Of a stretch of DNA of 64,000 bases, positions 18,539 to 27,185 are shown one piece after another. The DNA comes from Limosilactobacillus pontis. GTDB lineage: Bacteria > Bacillota > Bacilli > Lactobacillales > Lactobacillaceae. How positions within the stretch are numbered: position 1 is the stretch's first letter; every line of letters begins with the position of its first letter. The DNA lies in NCBI RefSeq assembly GCF_002940945.1, contig NZ_PNFV01000009.1, positions 9,195 through 73,194 on the forward strand, given 5' to 3'. The notes below the pieces were generated by a model. The model ran no database searches and had not been told where the DNA came from. It saw only the letters and a list, made by a program, of their open reading frames with translations. A program made the translations under genes and the position numbers.

Positions 18539-20221
18539 ATGAAAAACAATCATTGGTGGAAGAATGCGGTGGTCTACCAGATCTACCCGAAGAGCTTTCA
18601 GGATAGTAATAATGACGGGATTGGTGACCTTCAGGGAATCATCAGTCGCCTCGACTACCTGCAGAAATTAGGGGTCGATATTCTCTGGCTCAATCCGATC
18701 TATGAATCACCCCAGGTTGATAATGGCTATGACATCAGCGACTATCGAGCGATTAACCCAATCCTGGGTACAATGGCCGACTTCGACCAGCTCCTGGCCG
18801 CGGTCCACCAGCGGGGGATGAAGCTGGTTATGGACTTGGTCGTCAACCATACCTCTGATCAGCATCGCTGGTTCGTAGCAGCTAAGCAGGGACGCGACAA
18901 TCCTTATCGTGACTTTTATATCTGGCGGGATGGTAAGGACGGTCATGCTCCTAACAACTGGGGTTCCTACTTTTCTGGTCCGGCCTGGAAGTACGATCCA
19001 GCAAGTGACCAGTACTACCTTCACCTTTTCGCCCCTGAGCAGCCGGACCTCAACTGGACCAACCCCAAGGTGCGAACGGCCGTCTATCAGATGATGAATT
19101 GGTGGGCCGACAAGGGAGTCGACGGCTTCCGGATGGATGTTATCAACTTGATTTCCAAGCCGGCAGGGCTCCCAGATGGTCCCCAGAGCGCCGATGAAAA
19201 GTACGCCACCGTGGAGGGCTTCGTGCCCAACGGTCCCCGCGTTCATGACTATCTGCGTGAGATGAATAAGAATGTCATGAGCAAGCACCGGATGATCACA
19301 GTTGGTGAGACCCCTGGGGTTACCCCAGCCGATGCTAAGCGCTATGCAGACCTTCACAATCAAGAGCTGAACATGGTATTTCAGTTTGAACATATGAATT
19401 TGGATACCAATCCGAACCCAGCTTTGGGTAAGTGGTACGACCAAAAGCCGCGCCTGACTGATTTGCGGGCTAACCTGTCCAAGTGGCAGACTGAACTGGC
19501 AGGAACAGCATGGAACTCCCTCTACTGGAACAATCACGACCAGCCCCGGGTTGTTTCCCGTTTTGGCGATGATTCGACGGAAGACTACCGCGTCAAATCG
19601 GCCAAGATGTTGGCGACGATGACCCATTTCATGCAGGGAACTCCTTACATCTACGAGGGCGAAGAGATTGGCATGACCAATGCTGGTTTCACCAAGCTGT
19701 CAGATTACGTGGATCTGGAGTCGCGCAATGCCTACCACCAGCTAGTGGAAGATCAAGGATTGGTCGACGGGCCGACGATGCTGAAGTACTTGGGAATGCA
19801 CTCGCGGGATAACGCCCGGACGCCAATGCAGTGGGACGACAGTACTAATGCCGGATTTTCTCATCACCAGCCGTGGGAGAAGGTCACGGCCAACTATCGG
19901 CGAATCAACGTTGCCAATGCCCTGGCCGACCCCAACTCGATCTTTTATTATTACCAGCGCCTGATTAAATTTCGGCACACTATGCCAGTGATCACCGACG
20001 GGACGTATGCCCTGGTGCCTGGTAACGAAGACGATCAGGAGGTTTTCGCCTATACACGGCATGATCAGGATACAACCCTGCTGGTTATTTTGAACTACAC
20101 TGACCAGGCCCTTGAGCGACACTACGACGTTCCGGGGAATGCCAAGGTCTTGATCAGCAACTATTCTGATGATCAAGGCAGCACTCTCCGGCCATATGAA
20201 GCTAAGGTTTACCAATACTAG
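18539..20221 (+). CDS. GH13 alpha-glucosidase (oligo-1,6-glucosidase / dextran glucosidase type)
   Basis: 560 residues, a cytosolic GH13 subfamily-31 enzyme without a signal peptide. The catalytic triad is visible: nucleophile D200 in GFRMDV, acid/base E257 in VGETPG, and D334 in NNHDQPR. The Val after the nucleophile (V201) is the residue that usually marks alpha-1,6 specificity (isomaltose, panose, dextran oligosaccharides) rather than the Ala of maltases. Trehalose-6-phosphate hydrolase is the main alternative, but no PTS or trehalose regulator is adjacent. RBS AGAGAGG precedes the ATG. It is monocistronic or weakly coupled to the glycosyltransferases, with a bidirectional terminator downstream. 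Confidence 0.9.
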   Translation: MKNNHWWKNAVVYQIYPKSFQDSNNDGIGDLQGIISRLDYLQKLGVDILWLNPIYESPQVDNGYDISDYRAINPILGTMADFDQLLAAVHQRGMKLVMDLVVNHTSDQHRWFVAAKQGRDNPYRDFYIWRDGKDGHAPNNWGSYFSGPAWKYDPASDQYYLHLFAPEQPDLNWTNPKVRTAVYQMMNWWADKGVDGFRMDVINLISKPAGLPDGPQSADEKYATVEGFVPNGPRVHDYLREMNKNVMSKHRMITVGETPGVTPADAKRYADLHNQELNMVFQFEHMNLDTNPNPALGKWYDQKPRLTDLRANLSKWQTELAGTAWNSLYWNNHDQPRVVSRFGDDSTEDYRVKSAKMLATMTHFMQGTPYIYEGEEIGMTNAGFTKLSDYVDLESRNAYHQLVEDQGLVDGPTMLKYLGMHSRDNARTPMQWDDSTNAGFSHHQPWEKVTANYRRINVANALADPNSIFYYYQRLIKFRHTMPVITDGTYALVPGNEDDQEVFAYTRHDQDTTLLVILNYTDQALERHYDVPGNAKVLISNYSDDQGSTLRPYEAKVYQY

Positions 20222-20228
20222 AGAATAA

Positions 20229-20270
20229 AAAATCAGCAGCTAGCAAGTTTTTTCGCTAGTTGCTGATTTT
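20229..20270. terminator. Bidirectional terminator
   Basis: AAAATCAGCAGCTAGC (20229-20244) pairs with GCTAGTTGCTGATTTT (20255-20270) with one G-U. It separates the convergent glucosidase and epimerase genes and has A/T runs on both sides. Confidence 0.85.
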
Positions 20271-20287
20271 AATTTTGACTATGAATA

Positions 20288-21343
20288 TCATGCGTGCCAG
20301 AGGTGGGTACCGACCCGTTTGACAGCACCAAGATCCACATCCTTGTTGATCATATAGATCGAGTCGAGGTCGATGAAGCGGATATTGGTGTGGGCGTTGG
20401 CGAAAGCCACGGCAGCCGCGATACTCTCCGGAGCTTCGATCATACAGCCGACCATGCAGGGCACGCCAGCCGCTTCGCAGATCTGGTTGATCTTAGTAGC
20501 CTGATAAATTCCGCCGCACTTCATCAGTTTGATATTGATGTAATCAGCTGCATGGGCACTGACTGCCCGCAGCGCATCCGCCGGGGAAAAGACACTCTCA
20601 TCCAGCATTATCGGCAGGCCGCTCTCCTGGCGCAAAACAGCAAGGTCGTGCAACTGGTCAGCTGGCAGGGGCTGCTCAACGAAGGCGATGTTTAGACCGG
20701 CCGCCGCCAGTGAGGCCAGTCCCCGGCGGGCCTGCTTATAGGACCAGGCCTGGTTGACGTCCAGGCGCAGGCTGATTGCCGGCCCGACCGCTTGAGCAAT
20801 TGCCGTGACCGTGGCCACGTCCTCTTCAACCGGGTTGTTGCCGATCTTGATTTTTAGGGAAGTGAAGCCCTTCTTAACCAGGTCCTGGGCGTCAGTCACC
20901 ATCTGGTCACGTTCGCCGATGCTGATGGTATAATCGGTGGCCATTGATTGCTTGCTGCCACCGAGCAGGTGGTTTAACGAGACATGGTAGATCTGGCAGA
21001 GAAGGTCGTAGACAGCAATGTCAAAGGCCGCTTTGGCCCCGGAATTGCCGACGATACAGCCTTGGAGCTTGTTTTCCAGTGGCTCAACGTGGGTGAGGGA
21101 CATTCCGGTCATCTGAGGAATGATGACCTCATCGAGGATTGCTTTCATACTGGTTAAGGTATCGCCGGTGACTACCCGGTTGGGGGTAGCGGCGCCAACA
21201 CCGACCATTCCGTTAGCGAGGGTGACTGTCAGCTTGACCGCGTTGATTGCCGTGACTGTATGCAAGTGAGTGACAAATGGGCGTTTGAGGGGGATCTTAA
21301 CAAGTTGTGTTGTTGCGTGGTGGATGATGAGACTATCTTTCAT
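20288..21343 (-). CDS. Dipeptide epimerase (L-Ala-D/L-Glu epimerase, enolase superfamily)
   Basis: 351 residues from the ATG at 21343. Family features are all present: the K-x-K catalytic pair (LKIKIGNN), metal ligands in RLDVNQAW, VEQPL and MLDES, the opposing catalytic Lys in INIKLMKCGG, and the C-terminal D-x-D (FIDLDSI) that binds the dipeptide amino group in Ala-Glu epimerases. It probably recycles murein-derived L-Ala-D-Glu, though substrates of this family vary. It follows the HesB-like gene on the minus strand by 57 bases and is probably cotranscribed with it. Confidence 0.88.
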   Translation of the reverse strand: MKDSLIIHHATTQLVKIPLKRPFVTHLHTVTAINAVKLTVTLANGMVGVGAATPNRVVTGDTLTSMKAILDEVIIPQMTGMSLTHVEPLENKLQGCIVGNSGAKAAFDIAVYDLLCQIYHVSLNHLLGGSKQSMATDYTISIGERDQMVTDAQDLVKKGFTSLKIKIGNNPVEEDVATVTAIAQAVGPAISLRLDVNQAWSYKQARRGLASLAAAGLNIAFVEQPLPADQLHDLAVLRQESGLPIMLDESVFSPADALRAVSAHAADYINIKLMKCGGIYQATKINQICEAAGVPCMVGCMIEAPESIAAAVAFANAHTNIRFIDLDSIYMINKDVDLGAVKRVGTHLWHA

Positions 21344-21400
21344 TATTAGCCATCTCGATTCTTTCCTTTTTCCCATTCTAACATTTTCATTGGGCTGGGG

Positions 21401-21793
21401 TTACTCCCAGTAGTCCTCGAATTTCTGCGAGGCGGAGGTGGTGGCGTCGATCGCCGGGGCTGTGGGCTCACTTGCCGACTTGCTTGTAGCGTTCAGCTGC
21501 TCTTTGGTGAAGGTGAAGTGTGGCTGGCCAGCGTTTGGCTGGTAGTCGACCGTTGTCACTAGGCCGGAGAAAAACCACTCGTCGGCGAAATTAATGTGGT
21601 AATTGATCCCGTCCTTAGTAGTCGTTAAGACGGCATCACCGAGGTTATTCTCGGTGGCAAATCCCTGGTTGGGGGTGTGTTCGACATGGCGAGGCCGGAT
21701 AGTCGTGCCAAAGAGCTTGACCCCTTGCCCGCTGGTTAGGGCCAACTGTTGTCGGAACCACTGACTGGCACTATCGGTGATAATTAACTTCAT
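21401..21793 (-). CDS. HesB/IscA-like (Fe-S biogenesis family) protein without cysteines
   Basis: 130 residues from the ATG at 21793, preceded by AAAGGAGTG on its strand; an upstream extension has no ribosome site. The start MKLIITDSASQWFRQQL and the VKLFGT and INFADEWFFSG segments match the HesB-like proteins of lactobacilli. No cysteine is present, so a classical IscA Fe-S scaffold role is doubtful. The C-terminus is a Ser/Thr/Ala-rich tail. Function is unassigned; it sits just upstream of the epimerase gene. Confidence 0.75.
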   Translation of the reverse strand: MKLIITDSASQWFRQQLALTSGQGVKLFGTTIRPRHVEHTPNQGFATENNLGDAVLTTTKDGINYHINFADEWFFSGLVTTVDYQPNAGQPHFTFTKEQLNATSKSASEPTAPAIDATTSASQKFEDYWE

Positions 21794-21878
21794 TGCAATC
21801 ACTCCTTTGTCCCCAACAATACTATTGCCGAGGTAGCCGATCAATGATTGTGCTCGCTGAGTCGTTGATGTTATCAAA

Positions 21879-21915
21879 AACCCGTGGGTGATCGCTGAAT
21901 GATCGCCTACGGGCT
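21879..21915 (-). terminator. Terminator after the rRNA methyltransferase gene
   Basis: AACCCGTGGGTGATC (21879-21893) pairs with GATCGCCTACGGGCT (21901-21915) with G-U pairs. Read on the minus strand it ends in a T run, as expected for the gene at 21930-23321. Confidence 0.7.
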
Positions 21916-21929
21916 TTGCTTATTACTAT

Positions 21930-23321
21930 TTACTTGCGCAGGGACAATTTGACAACTGCCTCACAGCGGGCTGTCTGGGGCATCATATCAACTGGCTGGA
22001 TGTAGTCAACGTGATAGACGCTGGTTAGCCGCCGCAGGTTGCGGGCCAGGGAAGCCATTCCGCAGGAGACATAGGCAAATTTGCGTGGCTTGGTCTTGAG
22101 AATTGCCTTGATCAAAGCATCGTCGAGGCCAGCTCGCGGTGGGTCAACTACCAGGGCATCAAAGTGAAGGCCGTCCCTTTGCCACTGGGGCAGAATCTCC
22201 TCAGCCTTGCCGACTACGTACTGGGCGTTGGTGATCCCGTTGGCCTGCGCGTTTTCGTTTGCGTCGGCCACCGCCGTTGGAATGATCTCCATCCCCCGGA
22301 CTGCCTTAACTCGGGAGGCCAGCGACAAACCGATGGTCCCAATCCCGGCGTAGGCGTCGATTAGGGTATCATCTGGTGTCAGTTCAAGTGCTTTGGCCGT
22401 TTCCTCATACAGGGTTTCGGTCTGCTCGGGGTTCAGCTGGAGAAAGGACCGGGCGGAGAGCTTGAAGTCCAGGCCCATTAAACTCTCGGTGATCTCCTCT
22501 GTCCCAGTCAGGTGGATCATCCGGTCACCCCAGATAAGCGGGGTGTCGCCGGGATTGACGTTTTGCATGACCGAGACAACCTCGGGGAGTTTGACGGCGA
22601 TGGCGTCGAGCAGCTGGTGTTTGTGAATCAGTTTTGGGGTATTAGTGATGATTGTCAGCTGTACTTCACCGGTTGTCCAGGACTCGCGCACTACCAGGGT
22701 CTTGATGATTCCACTGTTGTGATCTTCATCATATACCGGGATAGCTAGGTCCTCAATCAGTTTGACCATCGTTCGGATGACGTGCATCGTTTGCGGCATC
22801 TGGACCGCACACTCCTGCATATCGACTAGGTCATGGCTGTCCGGTTTGTAGAGTCCGGCGGCTACGTGTCCGTCAACTATTCTTACCTGAAACTGAGCCT
22901 TGTTGCGGTAGTCGTACTCCTGCGGTGCAGCAATGGTTGGCCGAACGTCGTAGTTGCGGTAGCCATAGGGCTTGAACTTGGCTAGACTATCGATGACGAC
23001 TTGGCGCTTAAACTTCAGTTGTTCTGAGTAAGCGAGGTTTTCAAGTTCAAAGCCCCCGGCCACATCGGCGTAAGGGTCACGCGGGGTAACCCGGTGTTTG
23101 CTGGCACGACGGAGACGATGAATCTTCGCCTCCAGGTAGCGGGGCAGTACCTTAGTGACCTCAGCAACAACGACTTCTCCCGGCAGGGCTCCAGGGACAA
23201 AACAGACCTTGTGCTTGAAGTAGCCGATCCCGTGGCCATTAACCCCGAGCCGACGAATCGTCAGTGGGAAGCGTTCCCCCACGTTAATGGTGACATCTTG
23301 TTTAGTACGATTCTGTGCCAT
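21930..23321 (-). CDS. rlmCD: 23S rRNA (uracil-5-)-methyltransferase, RlmCD/RumA type
   Basis: 463 residues, the usual length. An N-terminal TRAM RNA-binding domain (about 10-68) precedes the SAM-dependent domain, with LIDAYAGIGTIGLSLA (SAM loop), VVDPPRAGLD (motif IV) and the catalytic Cys C420 in YVSCGMASLARNL. The four-cysteine Fe-S cluster motif of enterobacterial RumA is not evident, as in many Firmicute RlmCD enzymes. The enzyme makes 5-methyluridine in 23S rRNA. GGAG lies upstream of the ATG. The gene is monocistronic. Confidence 0.92.
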   Translation of the reverse strand: MAQNRTKQDVTINVGERFPLTIRRLGVNGHGIGYFKHKVCFVPGALPGEVVVAEVTKVLPRYLEAKIHRLRRASKHRVTPRDPYADVAGGFELENLAYSEQLKFKRQVVIDSLAKFKPYGYRNYDVRPTIAAPQEYDYRNKAQFQVRIVDGHVAAGLYKPDSHDLVDMQECAVQMPQTMHVIRTMVKLIEDLAIPVYDEDHNSGIIKTLVVRESWTTGEVQLTIITNTPKLIHKHQLLDAIAVKLPEVVSVMQNVNPGDTPLIWGDRMIHLTGTEEITESLMGLDFKLSARSFLQLNPEQTETLYEETAKALELTPDDTLIDAYAGIGTIGLSLASRVKAVRGMEIIPTAVADANENAQANGITNAQYVVGKAEEILPQWQRDGLHFDALVVDPPRAGLDDALIKAILKTKPRKFAYVSCGMASLARNLRRLTSVYHVDYIQPVDMMPQTARCEAVVKLSLRK

Positions 23322-23535
23322 GATGATTTCTCCGATCTATTGTTTGCTTTATTTTATCATATTAGGCCAGGTCGATTGGCTGGTTCGTCTGTCTGATTAC
23401 TTTATTTTTATAATCAAAACGTTGAAAATCTTCTGACTATTTAAAAGATTACTAATAATTAGTTTTTATCCTTACTAAAATATTGTAAAATAAGAATGTG
23501 AAATGTTGCATAAAATAATAAAGGAAGTGACACCT

Positions 23536-24132
23536 TTGAAGATTGCTGCAATTGCCGGATCAAACGCCAATCATTCCTACAACCGGATGTTGTTGGAATT
23601 CATTGCCAAGCAGTACCAGGATACTGACGAGGTCGATGTGATTGATATCCGAAAGGTTCCGATGTTTAACGAAAACTACAAGGGGCGGGCACCCCAGGTT
23701 ATCGCGGACCTCGACCAACGGATTAGTGCCGCGGACGCCGTGATTATTGCTAGCCCAGAATACAACCACTCCATCACCTCAGCGCTGAAGAGCGTCGTAG
23801 AATGGCTCTCCTACGAGGTGCACCCGCTGGAGAATAAGCCGGTCATGATTGTTGGGGCCTCTACCCACGAGCAGGGTTCATCCCGTTCGCAGGTCCAGCT
23901 CCGTGACATTTTAATCTCACCAGGAGTTAACGCCCAGGTATATCAGGGAAGTGAGTTTTTCATGAGTGATGTTGCCAACGTTATCGATGAGAATGGCAAT
24001 ATTACCGATGAGATGTCGGTCAAGTTCCTTGATAAGTGCATTGATGACTTTAAGATCTATGCCCGTTCGATTAACCGGATGGTTGCCGAAGCCACCGCGG
24101 AAGCTAAAAAGAAGGAGGCGGCAAAGGACTAA
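23536..24132 (+). CDS. NAD(P)H-dependent FMN reductase, TTG start
   Basis: 198 residues. The flavodoxin-like FMN_red fold is shown by IAAIAGSNANHSYNR (phosphate loop) and SPEYNHSITSALKSVVEWL (flavin-contact motif). TTG at 23536 is chosen as the start: it follows AAGGAAGTGA by a normal spacing and gives the usual LKIAAIAGS N-terminus, while an upstream ATG adds an unmatched leader. It overlaps the next gene by one base (TAATG). The next protein begins with a clear paralogue of this domain. The likely role is supplying reduced flavin or accepting electrons from NAD(P)H for the flavinylated partner. Confidence 0.88.
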   Translation: MKIAAIAGSNANHSYNRMLLEFIAKQYQDTDEVDVIDIRKVPMFNENYKGRAPQVIADLDQRISAADAVIIASPEYNHSITSALKSVVEWLSYEVHPLENKPVMIVGASTHEQGSSRSQVQLRDILISPGVNAQVYQGSEFFMSDVANVIDENGNITDEMSVKFLDKCIDDFKIYARSINRMVAEATAEAKKKEAAKD

Positions 24133-25388
24133 TGAAGAAGATTCTTGCACTAGTTGGGACCAATGCCAACTTTTCATACAATCGCCTGTTGCTTAAGTTT
24201 ATGAAGAAGCACTTCAAGCAGATGGCAGACATCGAGATCTATGAGATCAGTAAATTGCCAGCCTTCAGCGTTGATGTTCCCCTCGAAGAACAAACCGAGG
24301 TCTGGAAGCTCAAGCAGAAGGTCAAGGCTGCCGATGGGGTTGTCTTCTCCACCCCGGAATATGACCATGGGATCCCGGCTGCCCTCAAGAGCGCTGTAGA
24401 GTGGCTCTCTTACCACACGACTGTCTTGAAGCACAAGCCAGTCATGGTTGTTGGGGTTTCTTATGGTCGCCAGGCGTCGGCCCGTTCGCAGGTCCAGATG
24501 CGGCAGATCCTGATCTCACCAGACTGTGACGCCAACCTGCTTCCGGGCAACGAGGTCCTGATCGGGGGTGCCACCCATGTCTTCTCTAAGGATGGCCGCC
24601 TGATTAATGAAGAGATGCGTGACAACCTGGAACAGTGTTTTACCCACTTTATTGAATATATTCAAGTCTTTGAAAATGCGGATGAGGAGGAAGTAGAAAT
24701 GCCAATCAAGCAGCCACGGATCAGCGAGGCTTACATCAAATTCCCGACTGGTCGTTTATCGCTGAAAGAAGTTCAACAGATCTTCAGCACCATTCCATTC
24801 GAAGTTGACCTGGTTGATAGTACCGACCACTTTGCCTGGTACTCAGACAAGCCAAACCGGGAACACGTTCGGGACGTGGCTTCCCTAGGTGAACCAGTAA
24901 CGGAGTGTCACCCACCAAAGGCCGTTCCTGCAGTTATGGCCATCATTAATAGTTTCCGGGATGGTAAGCGGGACGTGGTTACGCGGCCACTCTGGATGAA
25001 CGGTCACCGTTCTTTGATTCAATACTACGCCCTGCGTGATGTCGATGGCCATTATCTTGGTACGATCGAGTTCACCGGTAGTGTGGAGTACATCTTGAAC
25101 CTCTTTGAAAAGGGTGCCTGGAACAAGGGGGCGGATGCCTCTACCGGAGCTTCTAAGCACGAGGATGCCGCACCCGCTGCGGGTGATGATAACGTAGATG
25201 CATCGACTGGGGCCTCCGAGTCTAGTGACGACACCAGCGCTGCTGCTACGTCAACCGGATCAGCAACCAACGAACCGACTGGGATTGAGGAGACCGATGC
25301 TGACACCGGTGCCTCCGAATCCGGCAGTGTTGATGCCGATGACGATGCCGCGGATGCTACAACTGGTGCTTCCGAAGAAGATGACTAG
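24132..25388 (+). CDS. FMN reductase-PAS fusion with four flavinylation motifs in its tail
   Basis: 418 residues with three parts. Residues 1-185 are an FMN_red flavodoxin-like domain (VGTNANFSYNR, TPEYDHGIPAALKSAVEWL). Residues about 203-325 are a PAS_10/DUF438-type PAS domain (VDLVDSTDHFAWYSD, ECHPPKAVP, YYALRDVDGHYLGTIEF). Residues about 330-418 are an acidic Ala/Asp/Ser/Thr tail with four copies of D-A-x-T-G-A-S at 335-341, 356-362, 389-395 and 408-414. This fits the ApbE target motif D-x-x-(S/T)-G-A-(S/T), with the last residue as FMN acceptor (S341, S362, S395, S414). There is no signal peptide, so it should be cytosolic. The next gene is ApbE. Flavinylation is inferred from motif and context. 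Confidence 0.88.
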   Translation: MKKILALVGTNANFSYNRLLLKFMKKHFKQMADIEIYEISKLPAFSVDVPLEEQTEVWKLKQKVKAADGVVFSTPEYDHGIPAALKSAVEWLSYHTTVLKHKPVMVVGVSYGRQASARSQVQMRQILISPDCDANLLPGNEVLIGGATHVFSKDGRLINEEMRDNLEQCFTHFIEYIQVFENADEEEVEMPIKQPRISEAYIKFPTGRLSLKEVQQIFSTIPFEVDLVDSTDHFAWYSDKPNREHVRDVASLGEPVTECHPPKAVPAVMAIINSFRDGKRDVVTRPLWMNGHRSLIQYYALRDVDGHYLGTIEFTGSVEYILNLFEKGAWNKGADASTGASKHEDAAPAAGDDNVDASTGASESSDDTSAAATSTGSATNEPTGIEETDADTGASESGSVDADDDAADATTGASEEDD

Positions 25389-25393
25389 TTACC

Positions 25394-26314
25394 ATGGCGG
25401 AATTAAGTGATCAGCCGCATATCCTGACCCACCACGCCTTAGGGACACGGATCGTACTGACCGTTTATGGTGATAGGGCTGCTGATGTTCTCCAGCCCTC
25501 AATGGACCTGATTGACGGCTATGAAGACCGGCTGACAGTCAACCGTGACCAATCGGAGCTGATGGATGTTAACCATGCTGCCGGAAGCAAACCGGTGGCG
25601 GTGTCGCCGACAAGCTACGATCTGATCAAGATGGCGGTTAAGTACAGCCGGGCCGACTTCGGTTTCAATGCCTTAATCGGTCCCCTGGTCAAGCTTTGGA
25701 AGATCGGTTTTAAGGGCGCTAACGTCCCAGCCGATACCGATATCCAGGAGCGGTTGAAACTGATTGACCCCTGGCAGGTGGAACTCAATGACTCGGCTCG
25801 TACGGTCTACCTTAAACAGGCCGGAATGGAGCTGGACCTCGGCGGAATTGCCAAGGGCTACATTGCTGACCGGATCAAAGACTTTTGGGTCCAGCAGGGC
25901 GTTACCGCCGGAATCATCAACCTTGGCGGCAATCTCCTCTTTGTTGGCCGATCGCCACGCCGGAGTGATGGCCAGTGGGTGATCGGAGTTCAAGATCCGC
26001 AGCTTCATCGGGGCGAGAACATCGAGGTTGTACGTAAGCCGGCTTGCTCAGCGGTGACTTCGGGGATCTACGAACGTTTTCTGATCAAGAATGGCCGTCG
26101 ATACCATCACTTGATTGACCCGCGGACGGGCTACCCGCTTGATACCAAACTGAGCAGCGTGACCGTCTTTACCGACCAGTCAGTGATGGGTGAGATTGAG
26201 GCCAAACGACTCTTTTTCAACGGTCAGCCGATCCCCGGCTGGCTAGACCGGCCTGGTAATCGGGGGGCCGTCTTTATTCATAATGATGAGTCGGTGGAAA
26301 ATGTTGGCGTATAA
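25394..26314 (+). CDS. apbE: FAD:protein FMN transferase (ApbE), cytosolic form
   Basis: 306 residues. ApbE hallmarks are visible: ELDLGGIAKGYIAD, IINLGGNLLF, TSGIYERF and YHHLIDPRTGYP with the Mg-binding region. ApbE transfers FMN from FAD to Ser/Thr in D-x-x-(S/T)-G-A-(S/T). Most Gram-positive ApbE proteins are lipoproteins; this one has no signal peptide or lipobox and should act in the cytosol. It starts five bases after the stop of the protein with four such motifs, which is the obvious substrate. The ribosome site is weak and lies inside the previous gene, so translational coupling is likely. A terminator follows. Confidence 0.93.
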   Translation: MAELSDQPHILTHHALGTRIVLTVYGDRAADVLQPSMDLIDGYEDRLTVNRDQSELMDVNHAAGSKPVAVSPTSYDLIKMAVKYSRADFGFNALIGPLVKLWKIGFKGANVPADTDIQERLKLIDPWQVELNDSARTVYLKQAGMELDLGGIAKGYIADRIKDFWVQQGVTAGIINLGGNLLFVGRSPRRSDGQWVIGVQDPQLHRGENIEVVRKPACSAVTSGIYERFLIKNGRRYHHLIDPRTGYPLDTKLSSVTVFTDQSVMGEIEAKRLFFNGQPIPGWLDRPGNRGAVFIHNDESVENVGV

Positions 26315-26352
26315 AAAAGAGACCATGCAAAAATTTTGCACGGTCTCTTTTT
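26314..26352. terminator. Bidirectional terminator after apbE
   Basis: AAAAAGAGACC (26314-26324) pairs with GGTCTCTTTTT (26342-26352), with an inner TGCAAAA/TTTTGCA stem. It lies between convergent apbE and the nitroreductase gene. Confidence 0.85.
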
Positions 26353-26367
26353 GTGTTTTGTCGGCGG

Positions 26368-27126
26368 CTACTTCCAGTCCAGGGCCAGTCCCTGTTGCCG
26401 GAGGGCGGCTGCCAGCTTGTCCCGATCCGTCTTATGGTTGTCAAGCTTAGCGCCAGCAATCTGCTTGGTGAAGGAATCAATTCGGCGATTGGCGTCACGG
26501 AGATCATAATATTGGCTGACGGCCTGGTCATAGTCTTTGAGGTCACTGGCCTTAAAAGCGCGATGATAGTTATTTTCCATCACTAGAGTATCCAGCGGCA
26601 GCCGAGGCTTGAGCTGAGGAGCCTGGTCGGGAATGCCAACCTGAAGGCCCAGCAGTGGGAAAGTCATCTTCGGCAGGTCAAGGACTTTGATCAACTCGAT
26701 TGGATCATTTTTGATGGAACCGAGGATTACACCGCCCAGATCCATGCTTTCGGTAGCGAGCAGAGTATTCTGAACAGCCAAAACTGTGTCCTCAACGGCT
26801 TGTTGGAAGATGTCCGTAGTGTGCAGACGACCGTCATCCTTACCCGCGGCCTGGCGGATCTTCTGATTACGGTAGAGGTCGACTAGAAAAATTAATAGGT
26901 CGCCATTTTGACCGATATAAGGTTGTCTGCCGAGGCGTCGGATTGCGGCTCGCTTGGCGGGATCAGTAACGTGCAGAATACTAAATTGCTGCATAAACAT
27001 ACTGGTTGAGGCATGGCGAGCGGCCTCATACAGAGTGGTCAGTTGGTCATCACTGAGGCTTTGGGGCTTAAATGCCCGGATGGATCGATGGTTGAGCTGG
27101 TAATCAATGGTAGAATTATGAATCAT
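26368..27126 (-). CDS. NfsA/FRP-family flavin nitroreductase
   Basis: 252 residues, a normal length for the NfsA/FRP-type NADPH:FMN oxidoreductase family. The N-terminal HRSIRAFKPQSLS motif contacts FMN, and ESMDLGGVILGSIKND and the QVGIPDQAPQLKPRLP segment are typical. It probably reduces flavins, quinones or nitro compounds with NADPH; physiological substrate unknown. It converges on the flavin operon but is transcribed separately. GAGGGCC precedes the ATG on its strand. Confidence 0.88.
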   Translation of the reverse strand: MIHNSTIDYQLNHRSIRAFKPQSLSDDQLTTLYEAARHASTSMFMQQFSILHVTDPAKRAAIRRLGRQPYIGQNGDLLIFLVDLYRNQKIRQAAGKDDGRLHTTDIFQQAVEDTVLAVQNTLLATESMDLGGVILGSIKNDPIELIKVLDLPKMTFPLLGLQVGIPDQAPQLKPRLPLDTLVMENNYHRAFKASDLKDYDQAVSQYYDLRDANRRIDSFTKQIAGAKLDNHKTDRDKLAAALRQQGLALDWK

Positions 27127-27185
27127 GATGGCCCTCCTTACTTTTTATTAGTTATATTTTAACATAAATAAGGCTCAGTTAACGG

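Noticed and set aside
18707..19627. 306-codon minus-strand frame opposite the glucosidase
   Set aside because: It lies fully within a gene with an intact catalytic triad, has no ribosome site and no recognisable domain.
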